Source: Craterostigma plantagineum | Taxonomy: Eukaryota; Streptophyta; Magnoliopsida; Lamiales; Linderniaceae | Assembly: GCA_027422505.1 (NCBI GenBank) | Contig: JAPQWV010000017.1 | Location: 20,523,501-20,587,500, forward strand | Reading direction: 5' to 3' | Length of the DNA stretch: 64,000 bases | Shown here: in pieces, positions 22,044 to 32,539 of the stretch | Layout: the number at the start of each line of letters is the position of its first letter | Position numbering within the stretch: position 1 is the first letter of the stretch | Translations under genes and position numbers: made by a program | Notes under the pieces: model-generated | Database searches by the model: none | What the model was told of the DNA's origin: nothing | What the model saw: the letters and a program-made list of their open reading frames with translations, nothing else

Positions 22044-23006
22044 GGCTTAATTAATTTTTTAGTCCAGTATGTTTGGGGTGGTGGCGATTTCGGGACACCT
22101 TAATTAAGCGGGGCATTTCGAGTCTTATAAGTTTAATAAAAAAAGCAATTTAAGGACAATTTCGCCGGAATTAACACGCGTGCGCCGTAATTGATGATTT
22201 GAATTCAATTTTTTTCTCTATCATCCAACTAAGCGCCACGTAGATAAAGAAAAAGTTTAAATGATAATAATAATTAAATAATAACTACTCAGTAAATTCA
22301 CAATAATTATTAAATAAAAACCAAAAAACAAAATCACGACCAAAAATCGTCGTCACGAGCAAAACGGAAAGCATGGTCCATTTAGAAATGACAAAAGAAT
22401 CATAAAAACAGCAACCTACTATGTAAACAAAAATCATGACTAAGGCTTCAGTACATCTTATTGACAAAAAAAATAGAAACATCTAAGGCTTTCTCCCAAT
22501 AGATATTTCTATTTCTTTTGTCAGCAATCTTAAACGAAGGGCCATTTATTGGGAGAAAGCCTTAGATGTTTCTATTTCTTTTATTAGTAAGATGTACTGA
22601 AGCCTTAGTCATGATTTTTGTTTACACAGTAGGTTGCTGTTTTTATGATTCTTTTGTCATTTCTCAATGGACCATGCTTTCTGTTTTGCTCGTGACGTTG
22701 ATTTTTTGTCGTGATTTTATTTTTTGGTTTTTATTTATTAATTAGTGTGAATTTACTGAGTAGTTATTATTTAATTATTATTATAATTTAAACTTTTTTC
22801 TTTACCTACGTGGCACTTAGTTGGATGATAGAGAAAAAAAGTTGAATCCAAATCATCAATTCCAGCGCACGCATGTTAATTCCGGATAAATTGTCCTTAA
22901 ATTGTTTTTTGTATTAAATTTATAGGACTAAAAATGTCCGGCTTAATTAAGGTGTCCCGAAATCGCCACCACCTCAAACATACGGGACTAAAAAATTAAT
23001 TAAGCC
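22044..23006. mobile_element. 963-bp hairpin MITE
   Basis: Near-perfect inverted repeat. The left end ggcttaattaattttttagt mirrors the right end actaaaaaattaattaagcc. Arms are about 450 bp and the loop (about 22500-22553) is short. Flanking tatatata on both sides may be the target duplication but is indistinct in AT-rich DNA. No ORF. Confidence 0.9.
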
Positions 23007-23557
23007 TATATATATGTGTGTGTGTGTGTATTTATATTGATAGATAATGTATATCGTAGATTATTGGATTTATCTAATTCTTTAAATCCCACAAACATTC
23101 TTTGAAGAGAATTGCTATGTAACCCTTTGACAAATCAACTGTTATGGTTGTTAGTACATAATCGTAAATAATAAATAGGTATATCTACGCATAAATATTT
23201 AAAAGTATAGAAATTTATCATTTTTTGGTAGTTAGATCAATTTTATATAAATATCTATTACAAAAATCCCATATATATGTACTAGTTTTGTTGAGGTATC
23301 ATTTACGCTATTGTAAAATGCAATTACGCATCATATTATGTGTTTATACCCAATTTTTTAAATATTTTATATAATATTCCTTTAACCAAGATGCATTTTT
23401 GTGTATTAAGTACTGCAATACTTTCTCTGCGTTATCTATGTGTTAAACATTTTATTTACTAGATATCATTTTAGAGAATGTTGACAAGTAATTTGTTAAT
23501 AATTCCCATGTATTATTAAAAATCTTAACAAGGTATTGATTTGATATCATTTTATAC
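23007..23557. other. AT-rich intergenic
   Basis: A short (TG)n tract follows the MITE at 23016-23028. Nothing else recognised. Confidence 0.5.
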
Positions 23558-24215
23558 TTTTGGAGTGTTTAGGGTATAATTTGAGGGGTTAGAATTATTT
23601 AAAATAGTGTTTGGTTAATAGGTTTATTTAAAAGTGTATTTAGTTAATATCTCCTTAGTACGCTCAATAAGGTATTAGCCTATTTATCCCCTATCTTTAG
23701 CTAATTATGGACATTTTTTTTCCATATTTACTACCCTTCATTTAGAAAATATTAATTCAAAAAATAGGTAAAATGTAATTTAATTTAATTAAACTTAGTA
23801 TCATCTAAATTCATCTAACAAACACATGAGATATCATTATTTAAATCCATCAATCAAATACCTAAAGATTCATACACTCCTTTAGTTGGGTTTATATAAT
23901 AAATGTTTGGTGTTTGGTTGATAAAATTAAATAGTAACGTGTGATGTGTTTGGTGGATAAGTTTATGGTATTAAGTTTAATTAAATTCTATTACAAATTT
24001 ACTCATATTTTAAATTTAATATTTTATAGATATAAACATTTAAAAATGACCGAGATAGCTAAAGGTTGGATAGATAGTTTTAGCTAATATGTTGTTGAAA
24101 TATTAAGAGAGTATTGACCAAATCTCACCTTCAAAATAAACATTCCAACCAGACACTATTTTAACTAATTCTAACGTCTCGTCTCTAATCCCCTAATTCC
24201 CCAACCAAAGACACT
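23558..24215. mobile_element. diverged inverted-repeat MITE
   Basis: The left arm (gagtgtttagggta, gttagaattatttaaaatag, gtgtttggttaat) matches the reverse complement of the right arm around 24060-24210 (gttagaattagttaaaatag, gtgtctggttgga). The arms carry substitutions and indels, so it is older than the neighbouring hairpins. The internal part (23700-24050) is AT-rich with no ORF. Confidence 0.7.
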
Positions 24216-25260
24216 CTTTCTTGAATAAAATTTTTCAAACGTGAGTTAAATTGTATTTGATTTTCTTTTTCCTTATTGATATTGGAATTAAAATAGCGTT
24301 ATCACAAAATCAGTTCATTTGTTTTGATCTCTTTGCTCGATTGACATTTGACTGTAACGATGAACATTGACTCATCGTTGCTCGGTTGTACTTCTCCCTT
24401 ACCAAAGCTATGTACTTTACTAAGTACATCACTCGTACTAAGGACGTACGCCTTAATATTGAACTGAATTAAAATCCATACTCACACTCACAAATTTGCC
24501 CACACTCAATCTATTCACTTCTCACAAGTCACAACTATGATTCATTTAAAGTAAAGCTCTACATCCATTTCTATATATCCTTACATGATATTTTGCCATA
24601 TGAAGCTCTAAGTAGCCACATCATAACTGCAATTTTTTCCAAACTTTGTCGTACTGTTCGAAAGCTCTCGAGTAGGTTCGTGGCTTTTTTGTTTTTAAAA
24701 TTAATTTTATATATTTTTAGTATAATTTTGGAACTTCCAACCTTCTGATACCAATTCAAACTAGATTTGACATCGAATTTGGAATCTAAATAAATAATTC
24801 ATCGTATTCAGAGCTCGAACCTAGAAAATGAGTCGGAATTCGACCAATGTTCTAACCCCAATTGTAAGTTAAGTTCAAGGTGAAAAGAATCTCTTAGTTG
24901 ATTCACAAAAGACACCAAATTTCGTCCGCAACTCAACTCTATTTATTTATTTATTTATAGACATATTATTTTATTCATTTTCCTTTGCTAGTTACGTTGT
25001 AATACTGGAAAATCTCAATCCAACCTCTCCGAACCAATCACGTAGCTCATTTTCAGATAACATATACATCTGTTGCAAAACATTATCTTCTATTTAATTT
25101 TTAATTCTTTCCAATAATCCCACCACGTAAAAGGCATTATCATCTCAATCACACATCCAATATCCACCCCAAAATAAAACCTTCACCCAAAAAATCATAT
25201 CACCTCACACATTAAAATCCCATCAACCAAGAAATTTCAGACAAAGAAAAATAAAAAAAA
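24216..25260. other. upstream region of the plastocyanin gene
   Basis: AT-rich with no gene. A (ttta)n run lies near 24945-24960. The last 250 bases hold a CCAAT word (25034), ACGT-core words (cacgtag 25041, cacgtaaaa 25124) and GATA words (agataac 25056) of the kind found in light-regulated plant promoters. Which of these work cannot be told from sequence. 25180-25260 is an A/C-rich, pyrimidine-interrupted 5' UTR-like leader. Confidence 0.4.
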
Positions 25261-25785
25261 ATGGCAACGATGACGACTTCTCTCACAGTCCCATCTTTCA
25301 CCGGCCTCAAGTCGTCGGCGAGCATCTCAAAAGCCCTAAAGACGTCGTCGGCCGTCGCCGTCCCCGCCAGACAATGCGGCGGTGAGCTAGCAGTTCAGGC
25401 GTCGCTGAAGGATAAACTCGGAGTGGCGGTGGTGGCGACGACGGCTGCGGCGACTTTGCTGGCCTCGGTCGGCGGAGCCATGGCTTTCGAGGTGACCCTG
25501 GGAGCGAGCGACGGCGGTCTGGTGTTCATTCCGTCGGAGTTCGAGGTTCCGGCGGGGGAGAAGATAACATTCACTAACAACGCCGGTTTTCCGCACAACG
25601 TGGTGTTCGACGAGGACGAGATTCCGTCCGGCGTGGACGCGGCGAAGATATCGATGTCGGAGGAGGATCTGCTCAACGCAAAGGGGGAGACGTACGCCGT
25701 GACTCTGACGGAGAAGGGGACTTACAGCTTCTACTGCTCGCCGCACCAAGGCGCTGGGATGGTCGGAAAAGTCACCGTCAAGTGA
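25261..25785 (+). CDS. PETE: plastocyanin precursor, chloroplast thylakoid lumen
   Basis: Plastocyanin is the soluble copper protein that carries electrons from the cytochrome b6f complex to photosystem I in the thylakoid lumen. Single exon, 174 residues. Residues 1 to about 50 are Ser/Thr/Ala-rich like a stromal transit peptide. Residues 54-75 form a hydrophobic, Ala-rich lumen-targeting segment ending in AMA, and maturation after Ala75 gives the usual 99-residue protein. All four copper ligands are present: His112, Cys159, His162 and Met167 (His37, Cys84, His87, Met92 in mature numbering), within [11 protein letters not shown] and [13 protein letters not shown]. The acidic patch residues are kept. 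GC-rich coding sequence in AT-rich surroundings, normal for this intronless gene. The start is the first ATG after an A-rich leader. No lesions; I consider it functional. Confidence 0.98.
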   Translation: MATMTTSLTVPSFTGLKSSASISKALKTSSAVAVPARQCGGELAVQASLKDKLGVAVVATTAAATLLASVGGAMAFEVTLGASDGGLVFIPSEFEVPAGEKITFTNNAGFPHNVVFDEDEIPSGVDAAKISMSEEDLLNAKGETYAVTLTEKGTYSFYCSPHQGAGMVGKVTVK

Positions 25786-25992
25786 AGATGATAATGATGA
25801 ATGATGATGATGAGCTTTTTAATTTTTTGTATGATATTTACGGACTTAAAAATTATTATAATAATGTGCTTCAAGTTTGTTGAATTGAAACTGTTTTTAT
25901 ATCATCATTGCTGGTGTGGTTCAATTACTTCATTGATCAATTCAATGGTGAAAGAGTTCCGAAAATTGGTTAATTTTTTTCTCTTTTTTCTT

Positions 25993-25999
25993 TAATAAA
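25993..25999 (+). terminator. poly(A) signal-like word after plastocyanin
   Basis: taataaaa about 210 bases after the stop codon, in a T-rich 3' UTR-like stretch. It is the best candidate for the polyadenylation signal. Confidence 0.5.
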
Positions 26000-26125
26000 A
26001 CTAGTAATATTAGCACATCCGATATATTAGTACGTAAATGCTAATGTTATATTTGTTTTAAATATTACATTTTGTTTATTAATTTTTCATTAATTTAATT
26101 TCCTTTGTATCAAAGTTAACGAGGG

Positions 26126-26965
26126 GTTATTTTTGGCCTTTACACATAAATACTCATTTGGAAAAAAACTTGTAATTTAGTACCCTGTCAGATTTTTTTT
26201 ATATGTAGGTACCTAGTAGAAATAATTTTTTTGCAGATAGGTACCCGATCAGCCGCAGGTACGCCATACAACACATTTAGGTACCTAGGTTATTACGCCG
26301 TATTGTAGTACGTCATACGTTGAGAAAATGTACGCCGTATTAGCACATTTAGGTATGCCTAGGTCGCCAATATAACACATAAGGTACGCCGTACAAATAC
26401 ATTTAGGTACCGTATATCAACGTGTTATGGGACGCCATACACACACAGAAAGTTACGGCTTGACTGAAGAACTGGTAAACATTAAATCGGGTACCTATCT
26501 CTAAAAATTTCTGACATAGGTTTTATTCAATTGAGTATTTTTCTATAAATTCACCTTTTTTTTTCGCATCTATAGAAAAATGCCAAATTGAATAAGAATT
26601 TAGAAATTAGTACCTCGGAAATTTTTACAGATAAATACCCGTTTTACTGTTTGTATCAAGTTTCTCAGTCTTGACGCACCTTTTTATGTATGTTTTGCGT
26701 ACCACGTTACGTGTTTATACGATACCATATACAATTTATATATGGTACCTTAATGTGATATATGACGTACATTTTCTCAACGTATTACGTAGCACAATAC
26801 GTGTTGCTATATGGTACCTAAATGTGTTATATGGCGTACATGCGGCGGATCAAGTACCTATGTGCAAAACATTTATTCTAATATGTACCTACATATAAAA
26901 AAAATACTGACAGGGTACTGAATTACAAGTTCTTTTTATGCAAATGGGCATTTATGGGTAAAGTT
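26126..26965. mobile_element. foldback MITE of a gtacc-rich family
   Basis: Two roughly 410-bp units in head-to-head orientation meeting near 26560. The outer words tttacacataaatactcatttgg and the reverse complement of aaatgggcatttatgggtaaa match, as do gtaccctgtcaga and its mirror ctgacagggtac. Both arms are dense in gtacc words. A single unit of the same family sits at 46776-47183 and a fragment at about 61705-61810. No ORF. Confidence 0.8.
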
Positions 26966-27194
26966 CTTTTTTTTTAATTTATTATTTATTAGTTATAGTA
27001 ACTAGTACATTCACATACCAATAAACAATCATATTTACTGTTCGGGTCTAGAACATTTAAAAAATGGTATAGATATTTATTAGTTGATGTATAGATAAAA
27101 TTACAATTTATTTGAATTGTATATTATTTTTAAATGTATAAATATTTTAGAGAATAAATTGTAATAAACATGCAAATCAAAGATAAAATTTTTC

Positions 27195-27497
27195 ACCAAT
27201 GAAGCCTTGGTCTAGTGGTCAAGGTGGAGGACTTAAGGTCTTTGTGGATTACGTCATGGGATCGAATTCCCCCTCCTACAATTTTCTTGAGGAGTCCCCA
27301 TGGCCTAAGGTCCATGATTATCGTTATCAGGTGGGTTCGGGACGTATCCATCTGGTTTCGAGGATTAGTATCACCTCTTGTAGTGTGTGGCGGAATTAAG
27401 CCTCGCCAGGACTGCGTGGCGCAAAAAATTCACGCCGGTATTTAGGGGCTAGCACATAGCCAGGTCGAGTGGAGATACCTCGGGGAAAAAAATAAAA
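27195..27497 (+). mobile_element. tRNA-derived SINE
   Basis: The 5' part is tRNA-like with an A-box-like tggtctagtggtc (27209) and a B-box-like ggatcgaattcc (27260), the internal pol III promoter. A tRNA-unrelated body follows, ending in an A-rich tail (27485-27497). It is flanked by a direct repeat aaagataaaat(t/c)ttt at 27179-27193 and 27496-27510, a target-site duplication from retrotransposition. The paralogous site in the right-hand copy of this block (46555-46575) lacks the SINE. Confidence 0.88.
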
Positions 27498-28058
27498 AAA
27501 GATAAAATCTTTCTATTTTATTAAGGCGGCGCGGAGCATAATAGAAACTTTCGTGATATGCCAAATTTAATTGCAACAATTAAAAACTTTTTATTGTCTT
27601 TTCTTAATTAAATATATATTATTCTTCTCCACTTAAATACGGTAGTTAAAATATAAATAAATAAATCCTAAAAAACTATCTAAGGTAGGTTAAGTAAACT
27701 ACTTTTACCGTTCACAATATTAGTTGAACGCACAGTACAAAAGTTACTAGTGATAATTATGAGAGTCGTACCAAAGACTTCCCTGTTCGAGAGAAACTGT
27801 GACTTTGAAGACTATTCCAAGTAAACTAACTGATGGAGACGAGAAAAACAATAATAGATTGAACTGACATGGTTGAACTGTGGCCGTCCTTTGATCGACA
27901 GTCAACAAGTCAAGTCTACGCTGCTTGCTTTTATCATCATCGAGAGATATTTTCTTCTGTTTTTCCTATTTAATAATATCACTCATCTGCCCAACCATTA
28001 TCGCAAACTACCTCTTGTCCGAACAAACAAAAAGAAACAAAATCGATCGAGCAAAAGC
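27498..28058 (+). other. upstream region of monooxygenase-like copy 1
   Basis: Duplicated at 46567-47533. The segment from about 27770 is nearly identical to the right-hand copy and includes the promoter-proximal region and 5' UTR. No separate gene. Confidence 0.6.
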
Positions 28059-28433
28059 ATGGCAATAAATCAGACAGAAATCCAAGAAAACATAGTGATC
28101 GTCGGCGCTGGCATAGCTGGCCTCGCTACTGCTCTTGGCCTACACAGGTTACATATGGAATAATATATAGCTTTATTTATATAAATGTATATACATTTAA
28201 TTGCAAAATTCATAGTTCATCATCAAATTCTTGGACAGGCTTGGAATTCGCAGCGTGGTTTTGGAATCTTCAGACACTCTGCGAACTACCGGTTTTGCCC
28301 TCGGCGTATGGTCCAACGCATGGAAGGCCCTCGACGCCCTTGGCCTCGGAGATTCGTTAAGGCAAACCTCTAACACACTCCATGGGTAAAGTAAAAGTCC
28401 TTTAAATAATATATATAAAGAATTATATTTTTA

Positions 28434-28821
28434 GAGATTTGTTATCGTTCTCACCTACCGTGAGCAACTGTCGTGAGCACCATAAGTAAATTTCTCAATT
28501 TTTTGCGTTTTTTCAATTTCCAATGCCGTCAACAACTCAGTAGACCATCTCATATGCATTGCTAACCTAAATCGCCCTCTCCAACACGTTAATTTTTAAG
28601 AAAATCATCACATCGGTACGTCGTCCACATGTTAATAATAAATAATGAATTTTCTTAAAAACTAACGTATTGTAGAAGGCGATTTAGGTTAGCAATGGAT
28701 ATGAGAGGGTCTACTAAGTTGTTGACGGCGTTGGAAATCGAAAAAACGCAAAAAATTGAGAGATTTGCTTATGGTGCTCACGGTGGTTGCTCACGGTAGT
28801 GGGGCACCATAGCAAATCTCT
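28434..28821. mobile_element. hairpin MITE in intron 2 of copy 1
   Basis: Inverted repeat. gagatttgttatcgttctca... at the left mirrors ...caccatagcaaatctc at the right, with arms of about 170 bp and matching inner words (gccgtcaacaactcagtaga; gattttcttaaaaa). The same element lies at the same place in copy 2 (47906-48290), so it inserted before the duplication. Confidence 0.85.
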
Positions 28822-28953
28822 ATATTTATATATATGACTCTGATATTTGTTGCTGCAGTTCCAAGATCATATTTCCAAGTCTACCCCATATCCCTGATGC
28901 AGAATTCCAATTGTACGCTTTTCGATAGCAGTTATTATTATCGTTTCGTTTAA

Positions 28954-29083
28954 GGGCGCGTTTGGTATTCAGAATTCGATTCGGAAAAGAAAAAGAAAAA
29001 AAGAATATTACGACACGCGTAACGACAATTCGATGCGTACCATTGCACTTTTCCTTTTCTTCTTCCCGATACCAAACGCGGCC
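28954..29083. mobile_element. 130-bp Tourist-like MITE in intron 3 of copy 1
   Basis: Terminal inverted repeats gggcgcgtttggtat and ataccaaacgcggcc with a three-base target duplication taa on each side (28951-28953, 29084-29086), as in PIF/Harbinger-derived Tourist elements. Also present in copy 2, where it is split by a solo LTR. Confidence 0.88.
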
Positions 29084-30745
29084 TAAAAGATATTATATTT
29101 TCCCTCGCCTTTTTTTGAGCCCTCGATAAGTTCGTTAATCTGCAGCGGGGAGGTCGAAGCTCGATGCTTGAGGAGGAATGACCTTCTAGAAGCCCTAGAG
29201 AAAGAACTTCCACAAGGCGCCATAAGATACTCTTCGAAGATCGTCTCCATCGACCGCTCGACATCGACGAACAAGTTATTACACCTCTCCGACGGTTCGG
29301 TGGTAAGGACTAAGGTGAGTTTTAAGATCGAATCAATTTGCTTGCGTTTGTGTTTCAAAGGTCTATTTCGTTCGATCCTTCTCCCAATAATAATAGTGTT
29401 GATCGGGTGCGACGGGGTGAATTCCCGAGTGGCTAAGTACTTGGGACTCTCCGACCCGGTTAGTTCTGGGCGGGCCGCGATTAGGGGGTTGGTTAGCTAC
29501 GAGGACGGCCACGGGTTCGAGCCCAAGCATCACATCCACGTCGGGGGAGGATTTCGACTCGGAGTCGCCCCGTGCGATGCCAGCTGCCTGTACTGGTGGT
29601 TTGGCTTCTCCCCTTCGGTCCTCGAATGTGAGTGCTGCTCGTTCGTAATTATTTTTTATCATTTTTTTATTTCTAACATTTCGGTGATCGATGCATCTAA
29701 GAGCTTAAGCTTAAAAGGCAGTGCGTTATAATTTAGTTTTATATATTTTCAAGCTTTTAAGTGGATTGGTACATAGGTTAATATGGCCCTAGAACTCGGA
29801 CCAATGTGTCGTCATGGTAAGAATCCTGGCAGTTACCCATATTCACGTTTGTGAAGTCTAGATAACAAAAGAAATATAAGTCTAGACGGGGTGCAGCGTG
29901 TAATTATAAAATTAAAATATCATTACACTTCTTTCAAGCTTAAGCGTTTAAATATTTCTGGTCATTTGATAGAAACTATCGTTAGCCAAAAACGATTACT
30001 TATGTGTTGAACTTTTTTAATAAAATTGGAACATAAGTAAATGTAAAAGGACACCACTGATTTTCTTTTGGGAAAAAAATTAAAGTATGCGTTCCAATTA
30101 GGTTGAATCCCACTGACGCGATTTTCTGCCTCTGCCACTGGAAACTGTAGATTGGACGAATCTCTATCTCTTATTTATTTATTTAGCCTCCTTCTGTCTT
30201 TCCAAACAGACGGCGAAGACGAGCGAGACCACCTAAAGCTGAAGCACTTCGTGTCTAAGTGCGTCGAGGGCATGCCCGAGCGCATCTCCCAAATGGTGTT
30301 CAAGACCGAGCCCGACTTCATCTCCTACTCTCCCCTGAAACTCCGACTCCCTTGGGACATTTTGCGTGGGAACATAGCAAAGGACAACGTTTGCGTCCTC
30401 GGGGACGCCCTTCACCCCATGACGCCCGACATAGCGCAGGGCGGGTGCGCCGCCCTGGAGGACAGCGTCGTCCTCGTCAGGTGTCTTGCCGAATCCTTGG
30501 CGCCCTTCTACGGCGGGAAAAAAGGCGATGATTTCTTCGGCCAGGGAGAGTATGCGGTGAGGGCCGAGGAGGGTTTGGAGAAGTACGCCGGGAAAAGGAG
30601 GCTGAGGAGCTTCGGATTGGTTTCCGCGGCTTATTTCGTCGGCTACGTTCAGGAGAGTCGAGGGGCGGTGATGGGCTTGCTGAAGAAGGTGTTCCTTGGC
30701 AAGATTACCTCTTGGATCGATCACCCTAAAAGCGGCTGGTTTTGA

Positions 30746-31015
30746 TTGTGGGAAGCTCACTACGGCTTGAAATTAGATGTTTAAAATGAAAGTATCTGTT
30801 ATATTAGTGATATATTTGGCGAAAAATCGATATGTTTAAATAATAATAACAATACATAAGGAGATTTGCTATGTTGCCCACCTATCAAACATGGAACTAT
30901 CCGAAACCGATGTCAACCCCTAACTACCTACACTAATCAGAAAATCATGGGCTGAAAAAGCTCATATTATTAGTTGACCTTTACAACGATGTACTAATAA
31001 GGTTCCATGAAAGAA
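30746..31015. other. 3' flank of monooxygenase copy 1
   Basis: Shares long stretches with 32262-32490 and 51715-52070. No gene. Confidence 0.6.
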
Positions 31016-31094
31016 ACTCGTCGGGTGAAGTTCACGATCGACAATCAGATAGATGTCCGAGGACGAGCGCTTGGACGGCCGGAATTGGTGCGTG
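31016..31094 (+). pseudogene. fragment of the GC-rich exon found intact at 52076
   Basis: gtgaagttcacgatcgac and gagcgcttggac match 52095-52150, with substitutions and indels. It ends abruptly at 31094 where LTR-like sequence begins. Product unknown. Confidence 0.65.
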
Positions 31095-31203
31095 ATAAAC
31101 GTATATCGATACGTTTATTGTAGCAATTATTTAGGGTATAATAGAGTATTTTTCATTGTTTCTTGCATTTACATGCTCTATTTACATCTATTTATCGTTC
31201 GTA
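31095..31203 (+). repeat. U3 fragment of an Athila-like LTR at a duplication junction
   Basis: Begins tgataaacgtatatcgatac and continues ggtataatagag...tgcatttaca...tatttaca. It matches, with substitutions, the reverse complement of the last 110 bases of the solo LTR at 48510-49905. Only about the first 105 bases of the LTR are present. It sits exactly where the fragment at 31016 stops and the extra last-exon copy begins. Confidence 0.6.
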
Positions 31204-32260
31204 AGAGTTTAAGCTTAAAAGGCAGTGCGTTATAATTTAGTTTTATATATTTTTAAGCTTCTAAGTAGATTGGTAGGTTAATATGGCTCTAGAACTCGGA
31301 CCAATGTGTCGTCATGGTAAGAATCCTGACGGTTACCCATATTCACGTTTGTGAAGTCTAGATAACAAAAGAATATAAGTCTAGACGGGGTGCAGCGTGT
31401 ACTTATAAAATTAAAATATCATTACACTTCTTCAAGCTTAAGCGTTTAAATATTTCTGGTCATTTGATAGAAACTATCGTTAGGCAAAAATGATTACTTA
31501 TGTGTTGAACTTTTTTAATAAACTTGGAACATAAGTAAATGTAAAAGGACACCACTGATTTTTTTTTGGGAAAAAATTAAAGTATGCGTTCCAATTAGTT
31601 GAATCCCACTGACGTGATTTTCTGCCTCCGTCACTGGAAACTGTAGATTGGACAAATCTCTATCTCTTATTTATTTATTTAGCCTCCTTCCGTCTTTCCA
31701 AACAGACGGCGAAGATGTGCGAGACCACCTAAAGCTTAAGCACTTCGTGTCTAAGTGCGTCGAGGGCATGCCCGAGCGCATCTCCCAAATGGTGTTCAAG
31801 ACCGAGCCCGACTTCATCTCCTACTCTCCCTTGAAACTCCAACTCCCTGGGACATTTTGCGTGGGAACATAGCAAAGGACAACGTTTGCGTCCTCGGGGA
31901 CGCCCTTCACCCCATGACGCCCGACATAGCGCAGGGCGGGTGCGCCGCCCTGGAGGACAGCGTCGTCCTCGTCAGGTGTCTTGCCGAATCCTTGGCGCCC
32001 TTCTACGGCGGGAAGAAAGGCGATACTTTCTTCGGCCAAGGAGAGTATGCAGTGAGGGCCGAGGAGGGTTTGGAGAAGTACGCCGGGGAAGGAGGCTGAG
32101 GAGCTTCGGATTGGTTTCCCCGGCTTATTTCGTCGGCTACGTTCAGGAGAGTCGAGGGGCGGTGATGGGCTTGCTGAAGAAGATATTCCTTTCCAAGGTT
32201 ACCTCTTGGATCACCCTAAAAGCGGCTGGTTTTGATTGTGGGAAGCTCACTACGGCTTGA
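31204..32260 (+). pseudogene. monooxygenase-like copy 1b: intron 5 plus last exon only
   Basis: A direct repeat of 29700-30770. Intron sequence from 31204, then the last exon from about 31707 with the same [14 protein letters not shown] motif. A one-base deletion near 31846 (ccctgggac for cccttgggac) and another lesion near 32088 break the frame. The C-terminus still reads DCGKLTTA in the last frame, so it lacks the four-base insertion of copy 1. No exons 1-5, so it cannot be a gene on its own. Confidence 0.85.
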
Positions 32261-32486
32261 AATTAGATGTTTAAAATGATAATATTAGTGATATATTTGG
32301 CGAAAACTCGATATGTTTAAAATAATAACAATATATATGGAGAGATTTGCTATGTTGCCCACCTATCGAACGTGGAACTATCCGAGACCAATGTCAACCC
32401 CTAACTACCTACACTAATCAGAAAATCATGGACTGGAAAGCTCATTTTATTAGTTGACCTTTACAATGATGTACTAATAAGGTTCC

Positions 32487-32539
32487 AAGTCAAGCACGCT
32501 TAACTTCGGAGTTTCTATAGATGGACTCCCGAGGTAGGT
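32487..32539 (-). repeat. left part of a Cassandra-type TRIM LTR, interrupted
   Basis: aagtcaagcacgctta and ttcggagttt match 41420-41469 in the complete LTR. The sequence stops at taggt, where a chromovirus is inserted, and resumes at 40942. The outer part of this LTR is missing at 32487. Confidence 0.8.

Larger units (their letters stand above)
28059..30745 (+). pseudogene. FAD-dependent monooxygenase-like gene, copy 1 (two frame lesions)
   Basis: Resembles plant FAD-dependent monooxygenases of the MO1/MO2 group, related to zeaxanthin epoxidase and salicylate hydroxylase; substrate unknown. Six exons by GT-AG borders: 28059-28147, 28239-28385, 28859-28912, 29146-29314, 29397-29627 and 30210-30745. 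Exon 1 holds the Rossmann FAD motif VIVGAGIAGLATALGLH, exon 5 GCDGVNS, exon 6 the second FAD motif [14 protein letters not shown] with [12 protein letters not shown]. Lesion 1: exon 5 lacks one G at its start relative to copy 2 (atagTGTTG against ataggTGTTG), shifting the frame. Lesion 2: a four-base gatc-type insertion near 30718 replaces the expected DCGKL end with a short altered tail. Two MITEs sit in introns 2 and 3. If lesion 1 is a base-call error, the enzyme could be nearly intact. Confidence 0.82.

Noticed and set aside
25387..25749. Minus-strand ORFs opposite plastocyanin
   Set aside because: Shadows of a GC-rich coding frame; plastocyanin on the plus strand is unambiguous.
27199..27290. 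Functional tRNA gene
   Set aside because: A- and B-box-like words are present, but the sequence does not fold as a tRNA, and it is followed by a tRNA-unrelated body, an A-tail and target duplications. It is a SINE.
30233..30760. Long minus-strand ORFs opposite the last monooxygenase exon (also 31821-32039, 51269-51493)
   Set aside because: Shadow frames of a GC-rich exon; no domain; they change with the lesions of the sense strand.
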